From assembly GCA_023142215.1 (NCBI GenBank), contig JAGLJW010000016.1, positions 1-32,602 on the forward strand: a stretch of 32,602 bases of DNA. Direction: 5' to 3'. This document shows, piece by piece, positions 1 through 7,575 of this stretch (positions are counted from its first letter, which is position 1; every line of letters begins with the position of its first letter). The DNA comes from Candidatus Parcubacteria bacterium (GTDB lineage Bacteria > Patescibacteriota > Patescibacteriia > Patescibacteriales > UBA12075). The translations under genes and the position numbers were made by a program. The notes under the pieces were generated by a model. That model was not told the DNA's origin, did not search any database, and saw nothing but the letters and a program-made list of their open reading frames with translations.

Positions 1-25
1 TTTTAGTGATTGGCGACAGTCCCTT
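1..25. repeat. Truncated end of a dispersed inverted-repeat element
   Basis: The first bases contain TTGGCGACAGTCCC. Its reverse complement, GGGACTGTCGCCAA, matches the arm of the element at 3987-4059 (GGGTCTGTCGCCAA) with one mismatch. The rest of the copy lies outside the window, so this is called as one arm only. Confidence 0.5.
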
Positions 26-92
26 TATATATTCTATTTTTCATGATATACTAAAAATAAGACTATTATTAATTAAATAAAAATTATTTATT

Positions 93-524
93 ATGCGTAC
101 ATATATTAAGTCTGGTTTAAAATCACTAATATTAATAATTCCTTTTATACTATATCTACTAGTGAGGTTTTTATTCCCACTTTGTCCTGATAATGATTAT
201 ATTAATATTTTAAAAGCTACTGTCCTGTTTTCATGTGTATCTATTGCGTTAACTTTTATAACATCTTTTATTACGCATTCAATAATTAAAAAACGTATTA
301 ATTTAAAAAAATGGCATGAATCTGGAATTAAAAGTTTTAATATCATAGTCCCTATATCGTCTTTACTGGCTCTTTTTGGAGTATTAGTCTTTTTACCGGG
401 AATACTAAACACGCTGTTGCTCATTATATTCTTCTTTTGTATGACGCTATTATTAACTATAATACTTGGCATACCTATTAGTATAATAGTAACCCGAATA
501 TCTTATTTTATAAACCAAAAATAG
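93..524 (+). CDS. Small multi-pass membrane protein, first of a tandem pair
   Basis: I do not recognise this 143-aa protein. It has about four hydrophobic segments (roughly residues 9-28, 40-62, 84-106 and 108-137) and a basic stretch between the second and third (HSIIKKRINLKKW). This suggests an integral membrane protein with one charged cytoplasmic loop. The neighbour at 583-1032 is a clear paralogue: the two share the first 12 residues, the HSxIKKR loop, the SGIKSFN(I/V)IVPISS segment and the LGIPISIIV C-terminus. The non-coding sequence before the ATG is also nearly identical in both copies, so the pair arose by recent tandem duplication. No Shine-Dalgarno sequence is visible; the leader is A/T only. 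It is real rather than a chance ORF because the reading frame is conserved between divergent copies. Confidence 0.75.
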   Translation: MRTYIKSGLKSLILIIPFILYLLVRFLFPLCPDNDYINILKATVLFSCVSIALTFITSFITHSIIKKRINLKKWHESGIKSFNIIVPISSLLALFGVLVFLPGILNTLLLIIFFFCMTLLLTIILGIPISIIVTRISYFINQK

Positions 525-582
525 TTTATCTATTATCACCGCTTCCTAAAATTTATCATTAATTAAATAAAAATTATTTACT

Positions 583-1032
583 ATGCGTACATATATTAAG
601 TCTGGTTTAAAATCACTAATATTTATAATTCCTTTTATACTATTAATAAGTTTTAATACACTTCATCATGCTGGCTATACTGATATTTTAAAGATTGCCA
701 CCATATTTATGTCCATATCCATTGCATCAGCTTTTATAACATCTTTCATTACACACTCAATGATTAAAAAACGCGTTGAATTAAAAAAGTGGTATAAATC
801 TGGAATTAAAAGTTTTAATGTCATAGTCCCTATATCATCTCTAATATCTATTAGCGCATTCTCAACTACTTACAGAACATTCGGAGCACCTGACTTCTTT
901 GCATCAGTACCTTTAAATATACTAGTTGTTGTTATTCTGTTTTTTTTCTATACACTTTGCTTCACTATAATACTTGGCATACCTATTAGTATAATAGTAA
1001 TCTCAATATCTTATTTTATAAACCGAGAATAA
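583..1032 (+). CDS. Small multi-pass membrane protein, second of a tandem pair
   Basis: This 149-aa protein is a paralogue of the 93-524 product with the same four-segment membrane layout. The two differ mostly in the first extracytoplasmic loop and in the segment around residues 88-120 (SISAFSTTYRTFGAPDF here), while the basic loop and last transmembrane segment are kept. It converges on the mazG-like gene, with the stop codons one base apart. Its start follows the same A/T leader as copy one. The function is unknown; the conserved frame and conserved hydrophobic pattern support a real gene. Confidence 0.75.
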   Translation: MRTYIKSGLKSLIFIIPFILLISFNTLHHAGYTDILKIATIFMSISIASAFITSFITHSMIKKRVELKKWYKSGIKSFNVIVPISSLISISAFSTTYRTFGAPDFFASVPLNILVVVILFFFYTLCFTIILGIPISIIVISISYFINRE

Positions 1033-1033
1033 T

Positions 1034-1363
1034 TTATCTATTATCACCACTTCCTTGAATTGTTCCTCTTTCTAATCGTGAAAATAATTTTTCTAAGTTA
1101 TTGTTTGCAACTTCATCTAAGGAAACATCTAATTCTCTTGCAATTTGAGCAACATACCACAATACATCTCCAAGTTCTTTTCCAATTTCTTTTTTCTTTT
1201 CATCTGTCATTATGCCATTGTCATCACGCATAATTTTTTTTACTTTATTTGCAATTTCACCAGCCTCACCAGTTAAACCAAGAGTGGGGTAGATGATATT
1301 TTTTCCAACATTTGGATACAAAGCTGTTTTTTTAGCTTGTTCTTGATACTCATTTAAAGTCAT
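1034..1363 (-). CDS. MazG-like nucleotide pyrophosphohydrolase
   Basis: The 109-aa protein has the all-alpha NTP pyrophosphohydrolase (MazG-like) pattern: LTGEAGEIANKVKK near residues 30-43 and KELGDVLWYVA near 63-73. These supply the E-x2-E and E-x2-D metal-binding acidic residues of the family. Family members hydrolyse (d)NTPs to the monophosphate and pyrophosphate, often as house-cleaning enzymes; the substrate cannot be told from sequence. The length fits a single-domain protein. It starts four bases downstream of the yibE/F-like stop and is probably the last gene of the operon 3969-1034. Its 3' end forms part of the sequence duplicated at 525-550. Confidence 0.85.
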   Translation of the reverse strand: MTLNEYQEQAKKTALYPNVGKNIIYPTLGLTGEAGEIANKVKKIMRDDNGIMTDEKKKEIGKELGDVLWYVAQIARELDVSLDEVANNNLEKLFSRLERGTIQGSGDNR

Positions 1364-1367
1364 AAGT

Positions 1368-2474
1368 TTATTCTTTATTTTTAATTATCCAATAGACTGC
1401 AATTAGAGTACTAATTGGTACTGTTAAAATTAATCCAATACTACCTGTTAAAGTTCTAACTATTTCTGTTGCAATTACTTCATTGTTGATTATTTGCCCC
1501 CATGTGCCAAAAATGCTTCCACCACTTACAAACAATATCAACAAGGGGAGTGAGACACCGACGTAAGCCAGGAATAAGGTGTTCGTCATTGAGCTAATGT
1601 GTGACACGCCAACTTTATAAGCTTTATGAAAAACTTCTTTTTTAGATTGATCAGAATTAGCTTTAATTATTTGTTCTACTGCAACAACTTGTGAAATTAC
1701 TACATCGTCTAAAATACCCAAAGTACCAATTATCATACCTGCCAATAATAAACCTTTGAAATTAATTACTGTTTCACCAAAACTAACCAAATAAAACATT
1801 TCATCGGAAGCAAGTCCTGATAAACAAACAAGCTCTATAAAAAACCAAGATAAAATAATAGAAATAAATAATCCAATTGATATACTGACAATGGCAATAT
1901 GCGACTTGGTTTTAAATCCTTCTGTAATATAGATTATTGAAAATAAAATTATTATAGATCCAATTAAGGTTGTTAATAATGGACTATGTCCTGATATTAT
2001 TTGTGGGATTAAATATTTTACAATTACTAAAAATGATATAGCCAATGAAAACAAAGAACGTACTCCTTTTAATTTTCCAACTGCTATTACTACTAAAATA
2101 AACAGGATAAACAATAAAGCTAAAAAATCAGAACGTTCGTAATCTGTTATGTAATAATTAGCTTTTCCTAATTCATCAAAACTAGCAACGACGATAACTT
2201 TGTCATTTTCTTTGTAAATATTATTTTTTATTACATCAAAATCTTTAATATTATTAATAACAATTTCTTTTCCAGCTTCATCACCATCAAGAAGTTTTAT
2301 TTTGATTCTTTGCTGTTCAACTTTTTCTTCATCTGGCAATTCTTTCTCAACTTGTTCTAAAATTTCAAGAACTCTGGCAGAAAAAACTTTATCTGCAATA
2401 GCTTCTTTGTCTTGGGCTAAAACCAAAAATGGAATAAATAATAATATTAAGATGAATAATAATATTTTTTTCAT
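1368..2474 (-). CDS. YibE/F-family membrane protein
   Basis: The 368-aa product starts with a signal peptide (MKKILLFILILLFIPFLVLAQ). An extracytoplasmic domain of about 100 residues follows, then seven or so transmembrane helices. The segments GTLGILDDVVISQV and SSMTNTLFLAYVGVSLPLL are characteristic of the YibE/F family, which are multi-pass membrane proteins of unknown transport function. The N-terminal part contains the family's small beta domain (KIKLLDGDEAGKEIVI). It sits between the fused-MFS protein gene (stop at 2476, one base from this start) and the mazG-like gene, so the three are co-transcribed. Nothing in the sequence reveals the cargo. Confidence 0.85.
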   Translation of the reverse strand: MKKILLFILILLFIPFLVLAQDKEAIADKVFSARVLEILEQVEKELPDEEKVEQQRIKIKLLDGDEAGKEIVINNIKDFDVIKNNIYKENDKVIVVASFDELGKANYYITDYERSDFLALLFILFILVVIAVGKLKGVRSLFSLAISFLVIVKYLIPQIISGHSPLLTTLIGSIIILFSIIYITEGFKTKSHIAIVSISIGLFISIILSWFFIELVCLSGLASDEMFYLVSFGETVINFKGLLLAGMIIGTLGILDDVVISQVVAVEQIIKANSDQSKKEVFHKAYKVGVSHISSMTNTLFLAYVGVSLPLLILFVSGGSIFGTWGQIINNEVIATEIVRTLTGSIGLILTVPISTLIAVYWIIKNKE

Positions 2475-2475
2475 A

Positions 2476-3969
2476 CTAATGAATATTTGTTACATATAAA
2501 TCAACAGGTGCATAATCATCTGTTAATATAGGCAAATCATTATCAACTTTTTTAGTCCATAAATGACTTAAGTGCTTATCAAACTCTAAATTTTCACTTT
2601 TAAATTCAGGTTTATTCTCACTCTTTAAAAAAACAACTAGAGAATTTTGTCTTTTAAAACCATCCTCAGGATATTGAACAGGGAAGATATAGGCTTGAGG
2701 AAATTTTGTTTTATAGGTAGCAATTTCAGCACGCATAAATTTTCCTTTATCGCCGTCAATGGCAGAAATAATATTAACAAGCACAACTCCGTCATCACTT
2801 AAATTATTATACAACTTGCTTACCACTTCTTTTGTTGTTAAATGAAATGGCGCAGATAGATTAGAATTAAATGCATCCATAATTATTACATCATAAACTT
2901 CTTTCATTTCATTAATAAAAGTTCTTCCATCTTCGTGATAAATATTTATTCTATCATTTTCTTTGAAATCAAAATATTTTTTTGCAACATTGATTAATTC
3001 TGGATCAATTTCAACCACATCCATTGTTCCTGTTTCACTTCTTCGTAAAAAATCTTGCGGATAGGTATAAGTACCACCACCAATCATTAAAGTTTTTCGA
3101 TAGTTAGGTTTAAAATGTTCTGCTAGTCTGTAAAATCTATAGATATCAAAAACCAAATCATTATTATCATCTGTAAAAATTGCACTTTGTACTCCAAAGG
3201 GATCGGTAATATAGCCACGAATTGGTCTTTTTGTTTCTTTGTCTTTGGTTTCAATAATTCTAATATCATTATAGCTTGTACTAATTTCAATAAAATCTTT
3301 ATTTGTGGTTTTCGCATTAACAAAACTTATGGCTGTTATTAATATTAAAAACGAAACAATTGTAACATGCTTTTTTTCTATTTTTTTATTATTTTGTGTA
3401 TATGCTAATGCTGACGAAACCAAAAGAGAAAGCACAATAAATAATAAAATATTAGAAGAACCAATCATTGGAATTAAAACAAAACCTGCTAAAAATGTTC
3501 CAAATATACTTCCAACAGTTGAAATAGCATACATAGAGCCAATTGTTTCACCTGAGTGTTCAATTTCTTTTAATTTCAATCTAACGGCATAAGGTGAAAC
3601 CATTCCAAATAAAACACTAGCCGGAGCAAATAAGAATATTGTAGCAACAACACCTGCGATACGAATATCTTTAACAAAAAAACTTAAATACTCTAAAAAT
3701 GGATTTTTTATAAGTGCTGTAATGGTAATAAATAGAGCAGCTACAAAAATCATACTAGACAAAGTTAAATAATTTGGTTTTCTGTCAGATAATTTTCCTC
3801 CAATATAATAACCTAAACTTAAGCTACCAAGTATTATTCCAATTAGACTGGTCCAGATAACTAAGGATGTTCCCATGTATGGTGCTAATATTCGTGAACC
3901 AACCAGTTCAAAAATCATAACAACAGCTCCGCTAATAAAAACAATAATTTCCAATAAATATTTTTTCAT
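2476..3969 (-). CDS. Fused MFS/spermidine synthase-like membrane protein
   Basis: The 497-aa protein has six or seven transmembrane helices in its first 220 residues (VFISGAVVMIFELVGSRILAPY is typical of the fused-MFS/spermidine synthase group). A soluble C-terminal Rossmann domain of the spermidine-synthase type follows. In that domain MIGGGTYTYPQDFL corresponds to the SAM/dcSAM-binding glycine loop, VVEIDPEL to the acidic ribose-binding residue, and DVIIMDAF to the catalytic-region motif. The classical synthase GGGDG loop is altered to GGGTY, so polyamine synthesis is doubtful; family members are annotated only by similarity. It leads the three-gene operon 3969-1034. An inverted-repeat element lies between its start and the upstream gene's stop. 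Confidence 0.85.
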   Translation of the reverse strand: MKKYLLEIIVFISGAVVMIFELVGSRILAPYMGTSLVIWTSLIGIILGSLSLGYYIGGKLSDRKPNYLTLSSMIFVAALFITITALIKNPFLEYLSFFVKDIRIAGVVATIFLFAPASVLFGMVSPYAVRLKLKEIEHSGETIGSMYAISTVGSIFGTFLAGFVLIPMIGSSNILLFIVLSLLVSSALAYTQNNKKIEKKHVTIVSFLILITAISFVNAKTTNKDFIEISTSYNDIRIIETKDKETKRPIRGYITDPFGVQSAIFTDDNNDLVFDIYRFYRLAEHFKPNYRKTLMIGGGTYTYPQDFLRRSETGTMDVVEIDPELINVAKKYFDFKENDRINIYHEDGRTFINEMKEVYDVIIMDAFNSNLSAPFHLTTKEVVSKLYNNLSDDGVVLVNIISAIDGDKGKFMRAEIATYKTKFPQAYIFPVQYPEDGFKRQNSLVVFLKSENKPEFKSENLEFDKHLSHLWTKKVDNDLPILTDDYAPVDLYVTNIH

Positions 3970-3986
3970 AATAACATTTTTTTAAT

Positions 3987-4059
3987 GGGTCTGTCGCCAA
4001 ACTACAGTTTTGGCATAAATTTTCAGATTTCGGTCATACTGTAGTTTGGTGACAAACCC
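3987..4059. repeat. Inverted-repeat element with 22-bp arms
   Basis: The left arm GGGTCTGTCGCCAAACTACA... (3987-4008) is the reverse complement of the right arm 4038-4059, with two mismatches in 22. The centre contains GGCATAAATTTTCAGATTT, which recurs in the element at 11506-11607. As RNA it would fold into a strong hairpin at the 3' end of the thioredoxin-CcdA gene (stop at 4069). It may act as a terminator or mRNA 3' stem, although it lacks a clean U-tract. Confidence 0.75.
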
Positions 4060-4068
4060 TAAATAAAT

Positions 4069-5205
4069 TTAAAACATAATCCACTCTGGTTTAAATATTA
4101 AAAGTATTCCTAGAATGAATATAATAATTCCTCCAATTAAGTTTGCATATTTAGTGTATTTTGTATTAATTCCTTTCAATTCTAAGGTTTTCATAGCAAT
4201 AACAAAAATTAACATGTCATCAAGCATGAAAATCAAAATATAAAAAACTAAATAAATATAATATTGCCAGACTGGCAAATTACTAACTGTAAGTATTTGA
4301 GCAAAAACAGCCGGTAATCCTGCAGAACAAACCAATTCAACTAAATTTACGGCAACAGCTAAAATAATAATACCTAATAGTGCCAACCAAAGTTTTTGTT
4401 CTGTAATAATTTTTTGAATTTTACAAAAAATCTTTTTTCTTTTTTCATTACCAGTTACCCTGCAAGATCCGTTTTTGTTATTTAAATAATCATACACATG
4501 ATAAGAACCGCTTGCAACAGCAACAAAACCAATTAGAATACGTACCCAAAAAACGAAACCGATAAATAAAAACAAATTCAACCAAGCAGATAAAAATAAA
4601 AAATACACTGTTCCTGATGAAAAAATAAAAGTCATACCAAGAATCCACATTCGTTTTTTATCTTGCATGCCTAAAAGAAGACTAATTAAAAAAATTAAAA
4701 CCCACATAGCACAAGGATTAAAGCCATCAGTTGCTGCTATTATAAACGTTAAAAAGGGTAAAGAAAAATTTCTAGCATTAATTTCACCAATGAAAGGAAT
4801 ACTAATAAGCACAGGGGAATTATTTTCTTCATTTGATGTATCAAGATATCTTTTAATAATTTCTTCTATTTTTTTTCCTGTTATTTCATCGGATCCATAT
4901 CCAATTACATATTCATCTTCAATAATTAATAAAGGAACTCCAGTTCTTGAAACATTTAATTTTTTGACAAATTGTTTATAAAATTCTTGATTTTCAGAAT
5001 TATGATAAGTTTCAAATTTATTGATAATTATATTAGGATATTTATCTTTTAACTTTAATAAAAAAATTTCCTCTTTAGCACAATGCGGACAACTATCACC
5101 ATAAAAAAAATATAAATTAATTTCAGGTTGATTTGCCTTTACCGGACTAATAAAAATGTATGAAAATAAAAAAATGAAAATAATTAATAAAAATATTTTT
5201 TTCAT
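4069..5205 (-). CDS. Thioredoxin-CcdA/DsbD-like membrane redox protein
   Basis: The 378-aa protein combines a signal peptide or first membrane anchor (residues 1-24), an extracytoplasmic thioredoxin/glutaredoxin-like domain with active site C39-P-H-C42 and a cis-proline in TGVPLLI (about P91), and a six-to-seven-helix membrane domain of the CcdA/DsbD type. The two membrane cysteines of that family are visible in FNPCAMW (C165) and VCSAGLP (C293). Such proteins carry reducing equivalents from cytoplasmic thioredoxin across the membrane to outside thiol proteins. The thioredoxin domain is N-terminal here, whereas DsbD has it C-terminal. trxB at 10580-11497 could supply the cytoplasmic end. A TTGTCA-17-TATAAT promoter lies at 5262-5290, and an 8-bp hairpin (5219-5238) sits in the leader. 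Confidence 0.85.
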   Translation of the reverse strand: MKKIFLLIIFIFLFSYIFISPVKANQPEINLYFFYGDSCPHCAKEEIFLLKLKDKYPNIIINKFETYHNSENQEFYKQFVKKLNVSRTGVPLLIIEDEYVIGYGSDEITGKKIEEIIKRYLDTSNEENNSPVLISIPFIGEINARNFSLPFLTFIIAATDGFNPCAMWVLIFLISLLLGMQDKKRMWILGMTFIFSSGTVYFLFLSAWLNLFLFIGFVFWVRILIGFVAVASGSYHVYDYLNNKNGSCRVTGNEKRKKIFCKIQKIITEQKLWLALLGIIILAVAVNLVELVCSAGLPAVFAQILTVSNLPVWQYYIYLVFYILIFMLDDMLIFVIAMKTLELKGINTKYTKYANLIGGIIIFILGILLIFKPEWIMF

Positions 5206-5261
5206 AAACTAACTTGTTATTCTTGTAAAAACAAGAATGTATTTTATTTGTAATAATTAAT

Positions 5262-5290
5262 ATTATACACTACCAAACAGAACTTGACAA
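5262..5290 (-). promoter_or_regulatory. Sigma70-type promoter of the thioredoxin-CcdA gene
   Basis: On the minus strand TTGTCA (5285-5290) and TATAAT (5262-5267) are separated by 17 bp. Its -35 box overlaps that of the divergent promoter at 5284-5311. Confidence 0.7.
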
Positions 5291-5311
5291 AGATTAGAAA
5301 AAGTATATAAT
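5284..5311 (+). promoter_or_regulatory. Sigma70-type promoter of the 52-aa peptide gene
   Basis: TTGACA (5284-5289) and TATAAT (5306-5311) are separated by 16 bp, both perfect consensus boxes. Transcription should start near 5318, so the track ORF start at 5310 cannot be used. Confidence 0.75.
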
Positions 5312-5354
5312 GTATTGCAAGGTCTTTCAAGTCAAAACAAACAAGGAGAAAAAA

Positions 5355-5513
5355 ATGGAAAATCTTTTTTTGGAAATAATAGGTTTTTGTGGCGTATGCA
5401 TATATTTAGTTTCTAATCTAATAGATACTGGAAAAACAGAAGATTTTAGAAAAACTCTTTTGGAAAAGTCAGACAAACAAAATAAATTGCTTAAAAAAAT
5501 TCTTGAAAAATAA
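5355..5513 (+). CDS. 52-aa single-pass membrane peptide
   Basis: The track ORF starts at 5310, inside the -10 box, so the true start is the in-frame ATG at 5355, seven bases after AAGGAG (one of the few good Shine-Dalgarno sequences in the window). The 52-residue product has one hydrophobic segment (LFLEIIGFCGVCIYLVSNLI) followed by a charged, lysine-rich tail (KSDKQNKLLKKILEK). I do not recognise it. Perfect promoter boxes, a good ribosome-binding site and an immediate intrinsic terminator (5527-5558) make a compact monocistronic unit of about 240 nt. Options include a small membrane-protein modulator of the divergent redox gene or a toxin-like peptide; neither is shown by sequence. Confidence 0.7.
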   Translation: MENLFLEIIGFCGVCIYLVSNLIDTGKTEDFRKTLLEKSDKQNKLLKKILEK

Positions 5514-5526
5514 CATTAATCTTTAC

Positions 5527-5558
5527 ACAAGTCAAAATTATTGGCTTGTCTTTTTTTT
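5527..5558 (+). terminator. Intrinsic terminator of the 52-aa peptide gene
   Basis: Stem ACAAGTC/GGCTTGT (one G-U pair) with a 9-nt loop is followed by C and eight T. Confidence 0.8.
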
Positions 5559-5559
5559 A

Positions 5560-5593
5560 CAAAAATTCCTCCCCGAAAAATGAGGAGGAATTT
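5560..5593 (-). terminator. Intrinsic terminator downstream of the surface-protein gene
   Basis: A perfect 10-bp stem AAATTCCTCC/GGAGGAATTT (5563-5572 and 5584-5593) is followed on the minus strand by TTTTTGT. It lies about 150 bp past the stop of the 5744-7201 gene and faces the terminator of the convergent peptide gene. Confidence 0.6.
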
Positions 5594-5712
5594 AAGTAAA
5601 AAAGGGGCACGCCTGAGTCTGTTTTAATTTTTAATATTTGTTTTAATTAATAATAATTTACATTATTATTGTTGTTTTATATTATTGATTTCGATGATAC
5701 GTCCCAATGAAT

Positions 5713-5735
5713 GATACGCCCCAGCGGGGCGCATC
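5713..5735. repeat. GC-rich hairpin
   Basis: GATACGCCCC-AGC-GGGGCGCATC forms a 10-bp stem with one mismatch just past the stop of the surface-protein gene. It is strikingly GC-rich for this genome and has no U-tract, so it may be a REP-like sequence or an mRNA-stabilising 3' stem. Confidence 0.55.
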
Positions 5736-5743
5736 TACGGGGT

Positions 5744-7201
5744 TTATTTTTTGTTTTCATTGTCTTCTTTTTCATTTTCACTCTCTTTTTCTTTAATCAA
5801 TTCGCGATTCACCCACAATATCCAAGCAATTACTGCTATTAAAAATACTGTGAATATTAGAACGCTCCATGATTTTCCTTGTCCTTGATTGTCTTCTGTC
5901 ACAGCACCTGTTTTTTCAGCTGATGTTGTTGATATTTCTTTGCTTAATATTTCTTCAACATCTTTGTCTTGAATATTATCATTTTCTTTTATTTCTTTGT
6001 CATCAACCTTGTCTGTAATATTGTTTTTAATTTCTTCATCTCGTTCTGAATCATCTTTAATTCTTACCTGTGGAACAATTTCTTTTTTAATTTCTTGCTT
6101 TGGTTCTTCTTTAATTTTGTCCTCTGTTATATCAACATTTTTTTCTTTTTCAACTATTTCAATTTCCTTATCCTCTTTTATATCATAAATATATTCAGCT
6201 ATTTCAGTGTCCTCAATTTTATCACTAACAGCTACTTCGCTAATCATAGGACTTAAGTCACTAGTAACTACAATCTTTGCAAAATTTGACCAAACACTCT
6301 CTTTTCCTCTATCGTCAATAGTTACAACATATACGAAATGATTTCCTGCACTTAAATCAGATTTAATCATATAAACAAAATCAATTGTACCAGATTCATG
6401 ATTTCCTACTTTTATCATTCCATCCATTTTTTGATCTACAAACACTTTAACAAATAATCCATTCTTAACTAATCCTGTTACAAAAGGTCTGGTTTTGTCG
6501 GCTGTATTTGAAACAATGCTTACATTTGAAGCAACAGGAAGATGATGTTCAATATTAAATTTTAAAATATTAGAAATTTTACTTTTTCTGCCATTTTCAT
6601 CTTCGGCTACAACCCAAACCGTATGATTTCCAACTGATAAATTTAAAAATGGTTTATAGGCAAAATTAGCTGTTCCTGAATCATGAGATAAAATTGATGT
6701 TTTTCCATTATACACTCCGTCAACATAAACATGTACTAACGAATTAGTTCTGGTTAAACCTTTAATATATGGTTTTACTTTAGCTATTATAATTTGTTCA
6801 TTAGGAAAAATTAAAGTTGGGGCAGACAGCTCTGGAACAATAATTTCAAAACTTTCACTAAATTCTGACATCAATTCTGTATTAACTTTTTTAGCAATTA
6901 CTTTAATGCTATGACTTCCAACTTCTAAAATTTTATTTAATTTAAAATAATAATTATTAGTTTCAGTACCTTTTGATTGAATTATTGCATTACCTAAAAA
7001 TTTATCATTCTCATAAACTAAAACATCAGAATCTTTTTCCACTAAACCAATTATTAACGGTTGAGTTAAATTTGCTTTTTCAGTATTTACTTCAATAATC
7101 ATCGGAGTTTTCACTGAAGCAGCTTGAGCTAATTTATTTGGTAGAAAAAATAACACTGTTAATACACCCAGAATAAATAAGCTTTTATAAAATCGTTTCA
7201 T
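5744..7201 (-). CDS. Membrane-anchored surface protein with three Ig-like repeats
   Basis: The 485-aa protein has an N-terminal signal peptide (ends near LAQA, residue 28). Three homologous beta-sandwich repeats follow (about residues 33-122, 127-216 and 223-313), each containing a V-x-V-(Y/F)-V/D-x3-G turn, an S-H/K-x-(S/T)-G-T segment and an LSxGNHxVxVVxxDxxGKxS segment. Next is a low-complexity linker of Glu, Lys, Asp and Ile (about 330-440), and a C-terminal transmembrane helix (SVLIFTVFLIAVIAWIL) with a charged tail. It is therefore an envelope protein with an exposed adhesin-like or wall-binding repeat domain and a spacer. No enzymatic motif is visible. A GAGGGAAAG sequence lies upstream of the ATG. 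Ig-like bacterial repeats of this kind also occur in the C-terminal part of the PBP at 18144-21077. Confidence 0.75.
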   Translation of the reverse strand: MKRFYKSLFILGVLTVLFFLPNKLAQAASVKTPMIIEVNTEKANLTQPLIIGLVEKDSDVLVYENDKFLGNAIIQSKGTETNNYYFKLNKILEVGSHSIKVIAKKVNTELMSEFSESFEIIVPELSAPTLIFPNEQIIIAKVKPYIKGLTRTNSLVHVYVDGVYNGKTSILSHDSGTANFAYKPFLNLSVGNHTVWVVAEDENGRKSKISNILKFNIEHHLPVASNVSIVSNTADKTRPFVTGLVKNGLFVKVFVDQKMDGMIKVGNHESGTIDFVYMIKSDLSAGNHFVYVVTIDDRGKESVWSNFAKIVVTSDLSPMISEVAVSDKIEDTEIAEYIYDIKEDKEIEIVEKEKNVDITEDKIKEEPKQEIKKEIVPQVRIKDDSERDEEIKNNITDKVDDKEIKENDNIQDKDVEEILSKEISTTSAEKTGAVTEDNQGQGKSWSVLIFTVFLIAVIAWILWVNRELIKEKESENEKEDNENKK

Positions 7202-7389
7202 AAAAATTTCTTTCCCTCACTTAATTAGTAATTTATTATTATTTATAATTTTATTTTTTTTAAGAACAGTTTATTTTAGTATTTTTTGTTTATATTTGTA
7301 TTTATATTTGTATTTGTATTTCATAAAAGAACAAACAGATAAAGAAAGATCGATTTATTGTTTTTATACATTAACTTAATAATATATTT

Positions 7390-7417
7390 TTGACAAGAGC
7401 AAAAAAACAACTATAGA
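7390..7417 (+). promoter_or_regulatory. Orphan sigma70-type promoter
   Basis: TTGACA (7390-7395) and TATAGA (7412-7417) are 16 bp apart on the plus strand. No plus-strand gene follows; about 80 bp further is the hairpin at 7498-7537 followed by A/T-rich sequence. The rest of the 374-bp gap 7202-7575 holds an imperfect TATTTG repeat (about 7291-7321) and nothing else that I can identify. Confidence 0.4.
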
Positions 7418-7497
7418 AAAATAACCACTCATAACCTTAAACTGTATCATTTTGTAAGCAATAGCCAGAGAGAGTTCTGAAATTACATAAAAACTAA

Positions 7498-7537
7498 TTC
7501 ATAGCATTAGTGTACGATCGTATCTTAATGCTATGAA
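7498..7537. repeat. 12-bp inverted repeat with nested palindrome
   Basis: TTCATAGCATTA (7498-7509) and TAATGCTATGAA (7526-7537) are perfect complements. The spacer contains TACGATCGTA, itself a palindrome. It lies 3' of the yraN-family gene and could terminate either that transcript or one from the orphan plus-strand promoter at 7390. Confidence 0.65.
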
Positions 7538-7575
7538 AAATAATTTTTATATTAACAAGTTTTTATTAAAATAAC

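Larger units (their letters stand above)
72..1060 (+). repeat. Tandem duplication of about 490 bp
   Basis: Unit one runs from about 72 to 550 and unit two from about 562 to 1060. Both open with the same ATTAATTAAATAAAAATTATTTA leader and end with (A/G)TTTATCTATTATCACC(G/A)CTTCCT after the stop codon. In unit two this last stretch is the 3' end of the mazG-like gene; in unit one it is a relic with no gene attached. Confidence 0.75.

Noticed and set aside
3305-3592. Track ORF of 95 aa on the plus strand
   Set aside because: It is fully inside the fused-MFS gene on the other strand, a shadow frame.
5219-5238. Terminator for an upstream plus-strand gene
   Set aside because: ATTCTTGT/ACAAGAAT has no U-tract and no gene ends there; it lies in the leader of the minus-strand redox gene.
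5310-5354. Upstream start of the small peptide ORF
   Set aside because: It lies inside the -10 box and before the likely transcription start; the ATG at 5355 has AAGGAG upstream.
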